Of a DNA stretch of 64,000 nucleotides, positions 53,286 to 60,894 are shown one piece after another. The stretch is from assembly GCA_030065875.1 (NCBI GenBank), contig JASJCR010000013.1:17645-81644 (forward strand), given 5' to 3'. Within the stretch, counting starts at the first letter, position 1. Every line of letters starts with the position of its first letter. The position numbers were made by a program, and so were the translations under genes. Source of the DNA: Ardenticatenaceae bacterium (GTDB lineage Bacteria > Chloroflexota > Anaerolineae > Promineifilales > Promineifilaceae). A model generated the notes under the pieces. That model had not been told where the DNA came from, did no database searches, and saw only the letters and a program-made list of their open reading frames with translations.

Positions 53286-55274
53286 ATGAGTGAACCAATT
53301 CGTGAAGGCCAACTGCTGTGGGAGCCATCGGCCGAAATCATTAAAAATGCCAATTTAACTACCTTTATGCGCTGGCTGTCGGCCGTTGAAGGGCGACATT
53401 TTGAGAATTACGAGCAGCTTTGGTGGTGGTCGGTCACCGAAATTGAAGATTTCTGGTTTGCGATCTGGAATTATTTCGAGGTGGTGGCTTCCAGACAGGC
53501 CACTCATATCTTGCCCAATAGGCAAATGCCGGGGGCGGTTTGGTTTCCGGGAGCACGCCTCAATTACGCGGAAAATGTGATTGCCAAAATGCCGCTTGAC
53601 CGGCCGGTTATTTACTATCGAGATGAAGAGGGACCGGTCGTCGAAATAGGTAAAGATGATCTTGTCCAACAGGTGGCCGCCCTGGCGGCAGCGCTCAAAG
53701 AGATGGGGGTCAAATCGGGTGATCGCGTTGTCGCTTATTTGCCGAATATTCCCGAAACGATCATTTCTCTCCTGGCGGCCGCCAGTCTCGGAGCGATCTG
53801 GTCGAGCTGCTCCCCTGATTTTGGCTCCCGAAGCGTGCTCGATCGCTTTACCCAAATCGAACCGACCGTTTTAATTGCGGTTGACGGCTACCGGTACGGC
53901 GGCAAACCTTTTAATCGCCTCGGTGTAGTGGCTGAACTGCAGGCCAATCTACCAACGTTAAAAAAGACGATTTTAATTCCGCTTCTTTCTGATGGCCGCG
54001 CGGCCGACGCCCTGGCCCAAACGGTGCGCTGGTCAGACATTCAGGCGAAGCAGCCGCGGCTAGATCAGTTACAGTTAACCTTTGCCCAACTGCCTTTTGA
54101 GCATCCGCTGTGGGTGCTTTATTCATCCGGCACAACCGGACTGCCCAAGCCGATTGTGCAGGGGCACGGGGGAATTCTGCTCGAGCACGTCAAAGCCACC
54201 GCCCTGCATCTCGATCTCAAGAAGAACGATCGTTTTTTCTGGTACACCAGCACCGGCTGGATGATGTGGAATTTTATTGTGGGCGGGCTGCTCTCCGGGG
54301 CATCGATTGTGCTGTATAACGGCAGCCCCGGATATCCGAACATGAATGCGCTTTGGCGGTTAGCGGAGGATATCGGGATCACCTATTTTGGCACCTCGGC
54401 CGCATTTGTCAGCGCCTGCATCAAAGCAAAAATCAAACCCAACGAAAAATTTGATTTAAACGGGATTCGCGGTGTGGGATCAACCGGATCGCCGCTATCA
54501 TTGGCCGGTTTTCAGTGGATTTACGACTACGTTAACCGCCATCTGGCTCTTGAGTCTTTGAGTGGCGGCACCGATTTGTGTACTGCGTTTGTGGGAGGAG
54601 CACGCATCAATCCGATTTTTGCCGGTGAGCTGCAAGGGCCGTCGTTGGGGGCGAAGGTGTTGGCTTTTGATGAGCAGGGGAAGGTGGTTCTTGATGAAGT
54701 AGGGGAACTGGTGATTGCCGAACCGATGCCCTCGATGCCGCTTTATTTTTGGAACGATCCGGAAATGACCCGTTATAAAGAAAGCTATTTTGCCATGTAT
54801 CCGGGAATTTGGCGGCACGGGGATTGGATCAAACTTAACAAAAGGCGGGGGGCGGTGATTTATGGTCGCTCTGACTCCACCATAAATCGGGGGGGGATCC
54901 GCATGGGCACCAGCGAAATTTACCAGGTAGTTGAATCATTTGACGAAATTCTCGACAGTTTGGTGATCGATTTATCCATGCTGGAGCGCGAGCCGTTTAT
55001 GCCGATGTTTGTGGTTCTGCGGGAAGGAGCGGTATTGGATGACGAGCTGATAAGCCGCATTCATGAACGAATTCGCAGCGAAATTTCTCCGCGTCATATT
55101 CCCAACGAAATCATCGCCATCGAGGAGATTCCCTATACGTTGAGCGGGAAGAAAATGGAAGTGCCCATTCGCAAAATTTTGCTCGGCCGGGATGTGAAAG
55201 GGGCCGCCAATCCGGGGGCGATGCGCAATCCGCAAGCTCTGGAGTTTTTTATTAAATATGCCGGCGCTTTATAG
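53286..55274 (+). CDS. aacS: Acetoacetate-CoA ligase (acetoacetyl-CoA synthetase)
   Basis: This ~662-residue ANL enzyme joins acetoacetate to CoA via an AMP intermediate. The P-loop 'LYSSGTTGLPKP', 'WYTSTGWMMWNFIVGGLLSGASIVLYNGSPGYP' (typical for AacS rather than Acs), 'GDWIKLNK' and the C-terminal catalytic lysine region 'SGKKMEVPIRK' are clear. The ATG at 53286 has a purine-rich site 'gggtgaaag', and the track's earlier ATG-like start is repeat-flanked. It stands alone. Ketone-body or PHB-type acetoacetate use is inferred. Confidence 0.94.
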   Translation: MSEPIREGQLLWEPSAEIIKNANLTTFMRWLSAVEGRHFENYEQLWWWSVTEIEDFWFAIWNYFEVVASRQATHILPNRQMPGAVWFPGARLNYAENVIAKMPLDRPVIYYRDEEGPVVEIGKDDLVQQVAALAAALKEMGVKSGDRVVAYLPNIPETIISLLAAASLGAIWSSCSPDFGSRSVLDRFTQIEPTVLIAVDGYRYGGKPFNRLGVVAELQANLPTLKKTILIPLLSDGRAADALAQTVRWSDIQAKQPRLDQLQLTFAQLPFEHPLWVLYSSGTTGLPKPIVQGHGGILLEHVKATALHLDLKKNDRFFWYTSTGWMMWNFIVGGLLSGASIVLYNGSPGYPNMNALWRLAEDIGITYFGTSAAFVSACIKAKIKPNEKFDLNGIRGVGSTGSPLSLAGFQWIYDYVNRHLALESLSGGTDLCTAFVGGARINPIFAGELQGPSLGAKVLAFDEQGKVVLDEVGELVIAEPMPSMPLYFWNDPEMTRYKESYFAMYPGIWRHGDWIKLNKRRGAVIYGRSDSTINRGGIRMGTSEIYQVVESFDEILDSLVIDLSMLEREPFMPMFVVLREGAVLDDELISRIHERIRSEISPRHIPNEIIAIEEIPYTLSGKKMEVPIRKILLGRDVKGAANPGAMRNPQALEFFIKYAGAL

Positions 55275-55317
55275 AATCCGGGATATTATTTGAATGTTAA
55301 TAAATAAATACCGATAT

Positions 55318-55462
55318 TGTGTCGTCATTCCCGCGAAAGCGGGAATCCATTGGGTTGCCACCGGTGGATCCCCGCCGTCGTTTACCCCCGTGAAGACGGG
55401 GGCCAGGATGACGGGCTTGTATTGGAAGATGGTTCATATCCGCATTTATTTGTAAATCTTCA
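55318..55462. repeat. REP-like dispersed repeat, copy B
   Basis: It has the same block order as copy A at 12745-12862: 'cattcccgcgaaagcgggaa', 'ggatccccgcc', 'ggatgac', and 'catttatttgtaaatcttca'. Copy B has an extra palindrome 'acccccgtgaagacgggggc'. The 117-aa ORF at 55317 translates the repeat. Confidence 0.85.
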
Positions 55463-55482
55463 AAAAATATCCCGGATTCTGG

Positions 55483-56295
55483 TTAAGGCGGTGGCGGAAA
55501 CTGCCCATCGCCGGTCCAATCCACCGTGTTGGGATCAAATTGATCTAAATTCACTTTGCTGGTTTCGATCAGCTGGTTGCCAAACACATCGGTTACCCGG
55601 AAGGTGTGAAACCCCTGGCCAAACCCCGAACTATCTAAAAAGTAATTCCAATCCTGGCGCTCGAGATTGACCCAATTCCCACCTTTTTGTACTTCGACCG
55701 TGGCAATCGGATTGCGGTGGTTTTGAATTTGCACCGCCGTCCACCATTGGCTGCTGCCGTCTTTGTAGCGGAATTTGATCGGTCCATCCATCGGCGGGCT
55801 GACAAATTGCCAGGTAATCGGCACAAAACCGAGGGGGATGTCGTCGATTTCCGCAAACGCTTCGGGGCTGAGGTCGAGATGACCGCGCACGCAGCCGGCG
55901 TCCGGGCACTGGTCAACGATTTGGACGATAATGGTCCCTTTGCGGCCGGTGACTTCAGCAAAAGCCCCACACATCGTGGCTGTGGGGAAATTTTGACCGT
56001 TAATTTGCGGGCTGTTGTAATCTTGCCGATTCATAGCGGCCACATATTGCGGTTCGGGGAGTGAATCAAAGAGACAGTTTCCGCTTCCATCCGCTTCCCA
56101 GTAGTAGGTGGCATTGCCGCTGCGCTCAACATCAAAGGGGATGGTTTCTGTAGCCGGGTTCCCGGGTCCTTTGACAAACGGGAGATAGCCTATCGGTACT
56201 GGGGCCGCGGCGACCGGATCGTGGTTTGTAAAAGTAATCGCCGTTAACACGGCCGAGATTCCTATAAAAAGTAGGGTGATAGCACTGTGTTTCAT
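55483..56295 (-). CDS. Bacterial expansin (EXLX/YoaJ-like)
   Basis: The 270-residue protein has a signal peptide (ITLLFIGISAVLTAITF) and a spacer containing 'YLPFV'. Next is the D1 domain with 'ATYYWEADGSGNC', 'TMCGAFAEVTG', 'VDQCPDAGC' and 'GHLDLSPEAF', where HLDLS holds the key Asp. The D2 domain (CBM63-like) has 'IKFRYKDGSSQWWTAVQIQNHRNPIATVEVQ'. Expansins loosen cellulose or peptidoglycan without hydrolysis. ATG has 'gggagg' upstream. It probably acts outside the cell, on plant polysaccharide or its own wall. Confidence 0.9.
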   Translation of the reverse strand: MKHSAITLLFIGISAVLTAITFTNHDPVAAAPVPIGYLPFVKGPGNPATETIPFDVERSGNATYYWEADGSGNCLFDSLPEPQYVAAMNRQDYNSPQINGQNFPTATMCGAFAEVTGRKGTIIVQIVDQCPDAGCVRGHLDLSPEAFAEIDDIPLGFVPITWQFVSPPMDGPIKFRYKDGSSQWWTAVQIQNHRNPIATVEVQKGGNWVNLERQDWNYFLDSSGFGQGFHTFRVTDVFGNQLIETSKVNLDQFDPNTVDWTGDGQFPPPP

Positions 56296-56651
56296 GGTTT
56301 TCCTCCCAATTGGTGCGCCGTCATCCTACCCGACCTGATGAACGGGAGTGGTATACCGGTTTACATTTTTCGAATATTCACCACAAACACACAAAATACT
56401 CTGTAACAAATGTTTTCCTAACTTTTAACCTAGTTGCCCCTTTCTTGGCCGATGAATAAATCCATCGGCCATGGAGACCGAAACCGGATAAATCCGGTTT
56501 TTAACGCGATTTATCGCGTTTCGGTTTCCGTAGCGGCCGAATTTATTCGGCTGCGGCAAAGAGGAGTATCTACAATTAAGAAGTTAAGAATATTTTTGTA
56601 ACAATGTACGAAATGCATTAAGAAAAAGATTTTGTGTTTTGCGGCTGGAAA
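56296..56651. other. Spacer with TTTA-loop hairpin array
   Basis: Apart from the hairpins at 56447-56551 this stretch is A/T-rich ('taagaagttaagaatatttt') and I see no gene. Confidence 0.65.
56447..56551. repeat. Array of four hairpins, mostly TTTA/TAAA loops
   Basis: In order these are 'ggccgatg/catcggcc' around aataaatc (56447-56470), 'aaaccgga-taaa-tccggttt' (56481-56500), 'aacgcga-ttta-tcgcgtt' (56503-56520) and 'gccgaa-ttta-ttcggc' (56536-56551). The stems differ but the loops are alike, as in the arrays at 12883 and 34681. Confidence 0.8.
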
Positions 56652-57785
56652 TCAAATACGATGGGCTTCAGTTTCGCGGATATGTTTTTTGAGATAAACG
56701 GTAAACGGCGTTCCGCCCGTACCCACAGCGGTCTGCTGCCGGGCCGGTTTGAGGATATAGAGGGCGGCAAACTCGATATGCAGCTGGCGAAAGGCGGCCA
56801 GGGCGTCGATGGCGGCGTTATAAGCTTCGCGCAAGGTGGGGAAGCGGCCGCGATTGGCTTCGACAAACGGCCGGATCGTCATCGACCGTTCGAGGTGGGT
56901 GATAAAATCGCGATCTTGTCTGGGCATGTACTCGCGCATTTCGTTTAGATAGGCGCGCATGGCGTCATGTTCGTGGGATATGCCGAGGGCGGCATCGATG
57001 GCCGGGATGATGCTGCTTTGGGCGCCGGTTTCCCCACGAAATTCGACCGGCCGGCCACCAAAAGCGTCAACACCTTCGTAAATAAGGCCATCGGGAAGGA
57101 GGGGATTGTCTTTCCAGCCAAACATATACGGCCGCACGCGGTGGTAGTAAATGTCGGGATCACACCGTTCGGGCATTCGTTGAAGCAGGTGGTGGATGGT
57201 TTGGAGAACTGTCGAGATTTCGTGTAGCAAATCTGTGCAGCTGTTCGCATCCTGACGGGCGGCCGCTTTCTGAAGGGGGTCCAGTGCCTGGAGGGCCGGG
57301 GCCGACGCGGCTTCGATGGTCGTATGTATCGTGACAAACCACTCTTCATCCTGCCCGCCAAGAAAATTTTGCACAAGCGTTAAGTTGCCAACCTCGATTG
57401 GTTCATCCGTCTTGATGCGCCGCCAGTTGTAAATTGTTTGCGAGGCATAGGTCAAAACCGGTGGACGATGGACCCGCCTGGCCACTGCCACCCATCCGCG
57501 AGCAAGATTGGCCGGTAGGCGATTGACAATAGGATGATCTGGCGCCCAGAGATAGAGATTGGCCATATAGGAGAGAAGCGACATGGCGCGCTCGAGTTCG
57601 GCCGGGGTGTGCAGCAGCTCCGATGGCAGAGGAGGGAGGTCGTTGATTATCGGCCGGATGTGCCGGGTTAAGGCCAGCTTGGATAAGTCGCGCCCTACCG
57701 CTTCCCAGGCGTCAAATGGGGCAGGCAGGGAGATAAGGGGATCGGTGGTGGGGAGAAAGCCGTTGGTTAAAGAACGAGTCATCAA
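56652..57785 (-). CDS. Indoleamine 2,3-dioxygenase-like haem protein
   Basis: This 377-residue protein carries the IDO signature 'FRGETGAQSSIIPAIDAALGI', 'HDAMRAYLNEMREYMPRQDRDFI' and a C-terminal 'GTGGTPFTVYLKKHIRETEAH' (compare GTGGTD..). IDO opens the indole ring of tryptophan using haem and O2, giving N-formylkynurenine. The family is mainly eukaryotic, with scattered bacterial members, some of unknown substrate. There are no other kynurenine pathway genes in the window. The upstream region is 'caattgtcaataattaatgt' microrepeat. Confidence 0.88.
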   Translation of the reverse strand: MMTRSLTNGFLPTTDPLISLPAPFDAWEAVGRDLSKLALTRHIRPIINDLPPLPSELLHTPAELERAMSLLSYMANLYLWAPDHPIVNRLPANLARGWVAVARRVHRPPVLTYASQTIYNWRRIKTDEPIEVGNLTLVQNFLGGQDEEWFVTIHTTIEAASAPALQALDPLQKAAARQDANSCTDLLHEISTVLQTIHHLLQRMPERCDPDIYYHRVRPYMFGWKDNPLLPDGLIYEGVDAFGGRPVEFRGETGAQSSIIPAIDAALGISHEHDAMRAYLNEMREYMPRQDRDFITHLERSMTIRPFVEANRGRFPTLREAYNAAIDALAAFRQLHIEFAALYILKPARQQTAVGTGGTPFTVYLKKHIRETEAHRI

Positions 57786-57866
57786 TCGTCAATTGTCAAT
57801 AATTAATGTTCAATTGTCAATTGGGGTGGTATTGATAATTGATTGTTGCCAATTGACTATTGATTA
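57780..57866. repeat. 'CAATTGTCAAT' microrepeat array
   Basis: Words 'caattgtcaataattaatgt' and 'caattgactattgattattg' alternate between the two genes. Relatives occur at 38535-38590, 38800-38845 and 60090-60125. Confidence 0.7.
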
Positions 57867-58381
57867 TTGTCTCTCGCTTTTTCTTTTTGCTGGGCCAGGT
57901 CAGCCTCCATCCGCGCCCGCTTGTGCTCGCTGGTTGCTCCCAGGGCGTTGCGTACTTTGTCGAGAACGGCCGCTTCCTTTTCGCTAACCTTTTCGCCGAT
58001 GCCAAGCACCTTTTCGCTGGCTGCCTCTGCAGTTGTTTGGCCAATCGCTACCAAAAAGTCGCGCACATCCTCACCTTCTGCCCGGCCAACTTTTTTCTTG
58101 AGGAGGTCATTTATTTTGGCCAAATTGCGAATTGCGTCATCTAGCCTGGTTTTCTTAATGTTGGTGGGAATATCCACGGTGTTGGCGATGATCGCCTGGA
58201 CCAACTCGCAGCGGCTTTCATACGTTTGCACGGCCGCCTGATATCCTTTTAGCTCTTTGACGTTGCGCAGGGTGGCTTTTTCCTGACGGGTGTCCGCCGC
58301 GCTAACGGCCGCGTAAACCCACGACGGGGCATTTTTGATTAATTCCCACTCTCTTTTTGAAAATGTTGATGCATTTGCCAT
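57857..58381 (-). CDS. Uncharacterised helical protein
   Basis: This ~174-residue cytoplasmic, lysine/glutamate-rich protein has no signal peptide ('STFSKREWELIKNAPSWVYAAVSAADTRQ'), a central helix bundle and a charged C-terminal helix ('KRARMEADLAQQKEKARDN'). I do not recognise a family. ATG 58381 is better spaced from 'aggag' than the track's ATG. It lies between the IDO-like gene and the TspO-like gene, all on the minus strand but with large gaps. Confidence 0.75.
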   Translation of the reverse strand: MANASTFSKREWELIKNAPSWVYAAVSAADTRQEKATLRNVKELKGYQAAVQTYESRCELVQAIIANTVDIPTNIKKTRLDDAIRNLAKINDLLKKKVGRAEGEDVRDFLVAIGQTTAEAASEKVLGIGEKVSEKEAAVLDKVRNALGATSEHKRARMEADLAQQKEKARDNNQ

Positions 58382-58535
58382 GTAACTCATTCTCCTGATT
58401 GTGCATCAGCCAGCTGATAATTTTTTCTAAACCATCATACCAAGAAATACGCCAGGAGGACACGTAAAAACATGAGAAAAAACGGCCAGAGTTAATACTC
58501 TCGCCGTTCTTGATGATTGGTAGCCCACTGTTGCC

Positions 58536-59306
58536 TTATTGATTTGTACCAACCGTTGGCGAGGGTGCAAAAAATGGCTGGGCAAGACCCCAGAGCAGCG
58601 CACCGCTGGCCAGCAGCGTGGCGATCAGGATCGGAACCGCGCCCGGATCGACGGCTACAATTCCCCAAAACGCCCAGATTAGAACGAGGCCAAAGATGTT
58701 TGCCCGGTATTGACGAATCAAGAACCAGCCAATGGTGGCGGCGGTCAGAATCAGGGCCCCACCCCATACGGAGGCCGGTAAGCCAAACCCGACCCAGCCA
58801 ATGCTGACCAACCACTGGCTGATATTGACGATGGTAGCCACCGTGGTCCAGCCAAAAAAGAGAATGATTGGGGCACGAACGATCCAGTTAAATCCGCGAT
58901 CAGCTGTTGGTTCAAAGCTAACCAATGTCTTGAAGGCAAAAAAGAGGGAAACCAAGAGAGCTAAAATGGCCAAAACACTGCTTCCAATCGGGGTAAAAGC
59001 GGTAGCGGTGTTGCTGAGAAAAGCGGCCGTGATGGGCAGCCCCAGGGCATCCAAACGCTTGTCGGCGCGTTTGCTGGGTAGGGCCTGATAAACGATGAAA
59101 ATGATGACGCCCAGGAAAATTGGCAGCCAGACGGTAAATGTATAGGGAGCCGGTGAGACTGCGGTAGGGTACATGTCGTACATGGTTGCCCCACCGGCTT
59201 CAGGGCCGCTGCCGTCAAATCCGCGATTGCCGCTCAGAAAGAAATTGGCGTATACCATGATGATGCCGCTCAGGGCAACTAAAATTTGTCTCACTAAACC
59301 TTTCAT
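58536..59306 (-). CDS. TspO/MBR-like (tryptophan-rich sensory protein-like) membrane protein
   Basis: The 256-residue protein has about seven hydrophobic segments. 'PAPYTFTVWLPIFLGVIIFIVYQAL' resembles the TspO 'PxxxxxxVWxxlY' loop and helix, and 'RAPIILFFGWTTVATIVNIS' fits the later Trp/Asn-rich helix. It is longer than classic TspO (~160), so it is a distant relative and the call is moderate. ATG has 'aggag' upstream. Just upstream sits an operator shared with the TetR gene promoter. Confidence 0.6.
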   Translation of the reverse strand: MKGLVRQILVALSGIIMVYANFFLSGNRGFDGSGPEAGGATMYDMYPTAVSPAPYTFTVWLPIFLGVIIFIVYQALPSKRADKRLDALGLPITAAFLSNTATAFTPIGSSVLAILALLVSLFFAFKTLVSFEPTADRGFNWIVRAPIILFFGWTTVATIVNISQWLVSIGWVGFGLPASVWGGALILTAATIGWFLIRQYRANIFGLVLIWAFWGIVAVDPGAVPILIATLLASGALLWGLAQPFFAPSPTVGTNQ

Positions 59307-59324
59307 GTTGAATCTCCTATTTTA

Positions 59325-59353
59325 AAAACTACCTTCTGGACGGTAGGTTTTTG
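59325..59353. promoter_or_regulatory. TetR operator upstream of TspO-like gene
   Basis: The inverted repeat 'ctaccttctggacggtagg' (59329-59347), flanked by 'aaaa' and 'tttt', is the reverse complement of the motif at 59954-59972, with three internal differences only. Confidence 0.8.
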
Positions 59354-59371
59354 ATTTAAAAAAATATCTCT

Positions 59372-59947
59372 CTACATCAACCCTTCAAGAAAAAGGGTGA
59401 CGAGTTTGTTCGGGAAATCAGATTGGGAGACATATTGTTCAACAACCCCCATTTCACCCATCAAACTCAAAAACATCCACGTACTCAATTCGCTGTCATG
59501 CGGTTTTAATTCTCCTGATTCAATCCCTCCTTCAATTACCTGTTTGACTTTCATAAACTGTCCCTGCACAAATAGGTTTCCCAGGTGAGCCTGCTGCCCT
59601 TCAGACAAAAAGCGAAGCGAATCACTCATGACGTGTGATACCTCGCTGCTTTCAGCCAGGTTAAATTTGAGCAGGGCCTGAAGCTTTTCACGAACGTTTG
59701 CTCCAGCCAAAATCGCCTGTTGATACCCGGCCGCATGATGATTAATCATCCCTTCGAGCATCTCACCAACCAGCTGTTCTTTGCCGTTGGGGAAGTGATG
59801 ATACAGGCTGGCCTTGCGGATACCAACGCGGTCAGCCAGTTGATTCATGCTAACGCCGTTGTATCCAAACTCCTGAATGAGCCGGGCCATCATGTCAAGC
59901 GCGTTTTGGCGCGTATTTCGAGCATTTTCTGCCAGTGGTCTAGCCAT
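59372..59947 (-). CDS. TetR/AcrR-family repressor
   Basis: The 191-residue protein has an N-terminal TetR helix-turn-helix ('FGYNGVSMNQLADRVGIRKASLYHHFPNGKEQLVGEML') and a ligand-binding C-terminal domain ('SHVMSDSLRFLSEGQQAHLGNLFVQGQF') like AcrR/YxaF types. Operators directly before its own start and before the downstream TspO-like gene match each other, so it probably represses itself and that gene. The ligand is unknown. Confidence 0.9.
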   Translation of the reverse strand: MARPLAENARNTRQNALDMMARLIQEFGYNGVSMNQLADRVGIRKASLYHHFPNGKEQLVGEMLEGMINHHAAGYQQAILAGANVREKLQALLKFNLAESSEVSHVMSDSLRFLSEGQQAHLGNLFVQGQFMKVKQVIEGGIESGELKPHDSELSTWMFLSLMGEMGVVEQYVSQSDFPNKLVTLFLEGLM

Positions 59948-59948
59948 A

Positions 59949-59974
59949 AAAAACCTACCGTATGGAAGGTAGAT
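59949..59974. promoter_or_regulatory. TetR operator upstream of its own gene
   Basis: 'cctaccgtatggaaggtag' (59954-59972) sits 6 bases before the ATG of the TetR gene, with 'aaaaaa' on the left and 'att' on the right. It matches the reverse complement of the copy at 59329-59347. Confidence 0.8.
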
Positions 59975-60131
59975 TAATCGATTTGTTGATTCCTGTCAAC
60001 CCCGCTAATAAAAAGTAAATAGATAGGACAGTTTGCTTATCTCGCTCACACCCGAGTGCTTGATCTGTATCGCTGAAGGCTTTATGCTTACGGCTAATTG
60101 CTAATTGCTAATTGCTAATTGCCAACTCATT

Positions 60132-60878
60132 ATGATTAATCTGCTCATCGTTGAAGATAACCCCCGCTTACGGCCGGCTATTGTGGCCGGATTTCAAAAT
60201 TTACCCTCGGTAAAGGTCTTGGAGGCATTTGACACCGGAGAAAAGGCGCTGGCCTACTGTTTTGATGGCGAATCGCCACCCGATGTCATTTTGATGGACG
60301 TTCAGCTGGCGGGAAAAATGAACGGAATTGAGGCCGCGGTCGCCATACGTCGAGAGTACCCTCGCCTGCCGGTCGTTTTTTATTCGATTCAGGATGATGA
60401 TGATTACTACCGCTCATTTTTGCGAGCGGGTATCCTGAGCCATTACGCATACGTCAAAAAATCAAACTATTTGCTGCCCGAGATGATCGTGCCGCTGCTG
60501 CAAGACGCCATCGCCGGCCGCAGCTTTATCGATCCGGAAATAGAATCTCGCGTGCAGGAGGTGCGCGTCAAGGATGCCAATGATCCCATGAGCCTGCTCG
60601 AACCAAATGAACAGGAAGTGGCCCAGATGGTTGCTCAGGGCATGAGCAATCTACAAATTGCCGGCCGGATGGGGTTTCGCGATAAGCGCACCATCAGCCG
60701 CATCAACGGCCAAATCTACACCGCCTGGGGATTAAATGAAACGACGACAGATGAAAAAGTAGCCCGAACCCGAGCCACGATCATTGTCAACTGCGGCCGT
60801 TTGCTCACCTGGGATGAACAGGGACGGCCATATGCTCTTGACGATCGGGGCACCTGGGTTTCGTGGGACGGCCGGTAA
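60132..60878 (+). CDS. Response regulator of two-component system
   Basis: This ~248-residue protein has an N-terminal receiver with phospho-acceptor Asp56 ('VILMDVQLAG'), the acidic pocket 'VEDN' and a lysine in 'YVKKSN'. The C-terminal region 'LEPNEQEVAQMVAQGMSNLQIAGRMGFRDKRTISRINGQIYTAWGL' is a LuxR/GerE-like HTH, though divergent. The ATG at 60132 is used, and the track start is in microrepeat sequence 'ttgctaattgctaattgcta'. It is paired with the kinase 16 bases downstream. Confidence 0.88.
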   Translation: MINLLIVEDNPRLRPAIVAGFQNLPSVKVLEAFDTGEKALAYCFDGESPPDVILMDVQLAGKMNGIEAAVAIRREYPRLPVVFYSIQDDDDYYRSFLRAGILSHYAYVKKSNYLLPEMIVPLLQDAIAGRSFIDPEIESRVQEVRVKDANDPMSLLEPNEQEVAQMVAQGMSNLQIAGRMGFRDKRTISRINGQIYTAWGLNETTTDEKVARTRATIIVNCGRLLTWDEQGRPYALDDRGTWVSWDGR

Positions 60879-60894
60879 AGCGTGAGGCAAATCG

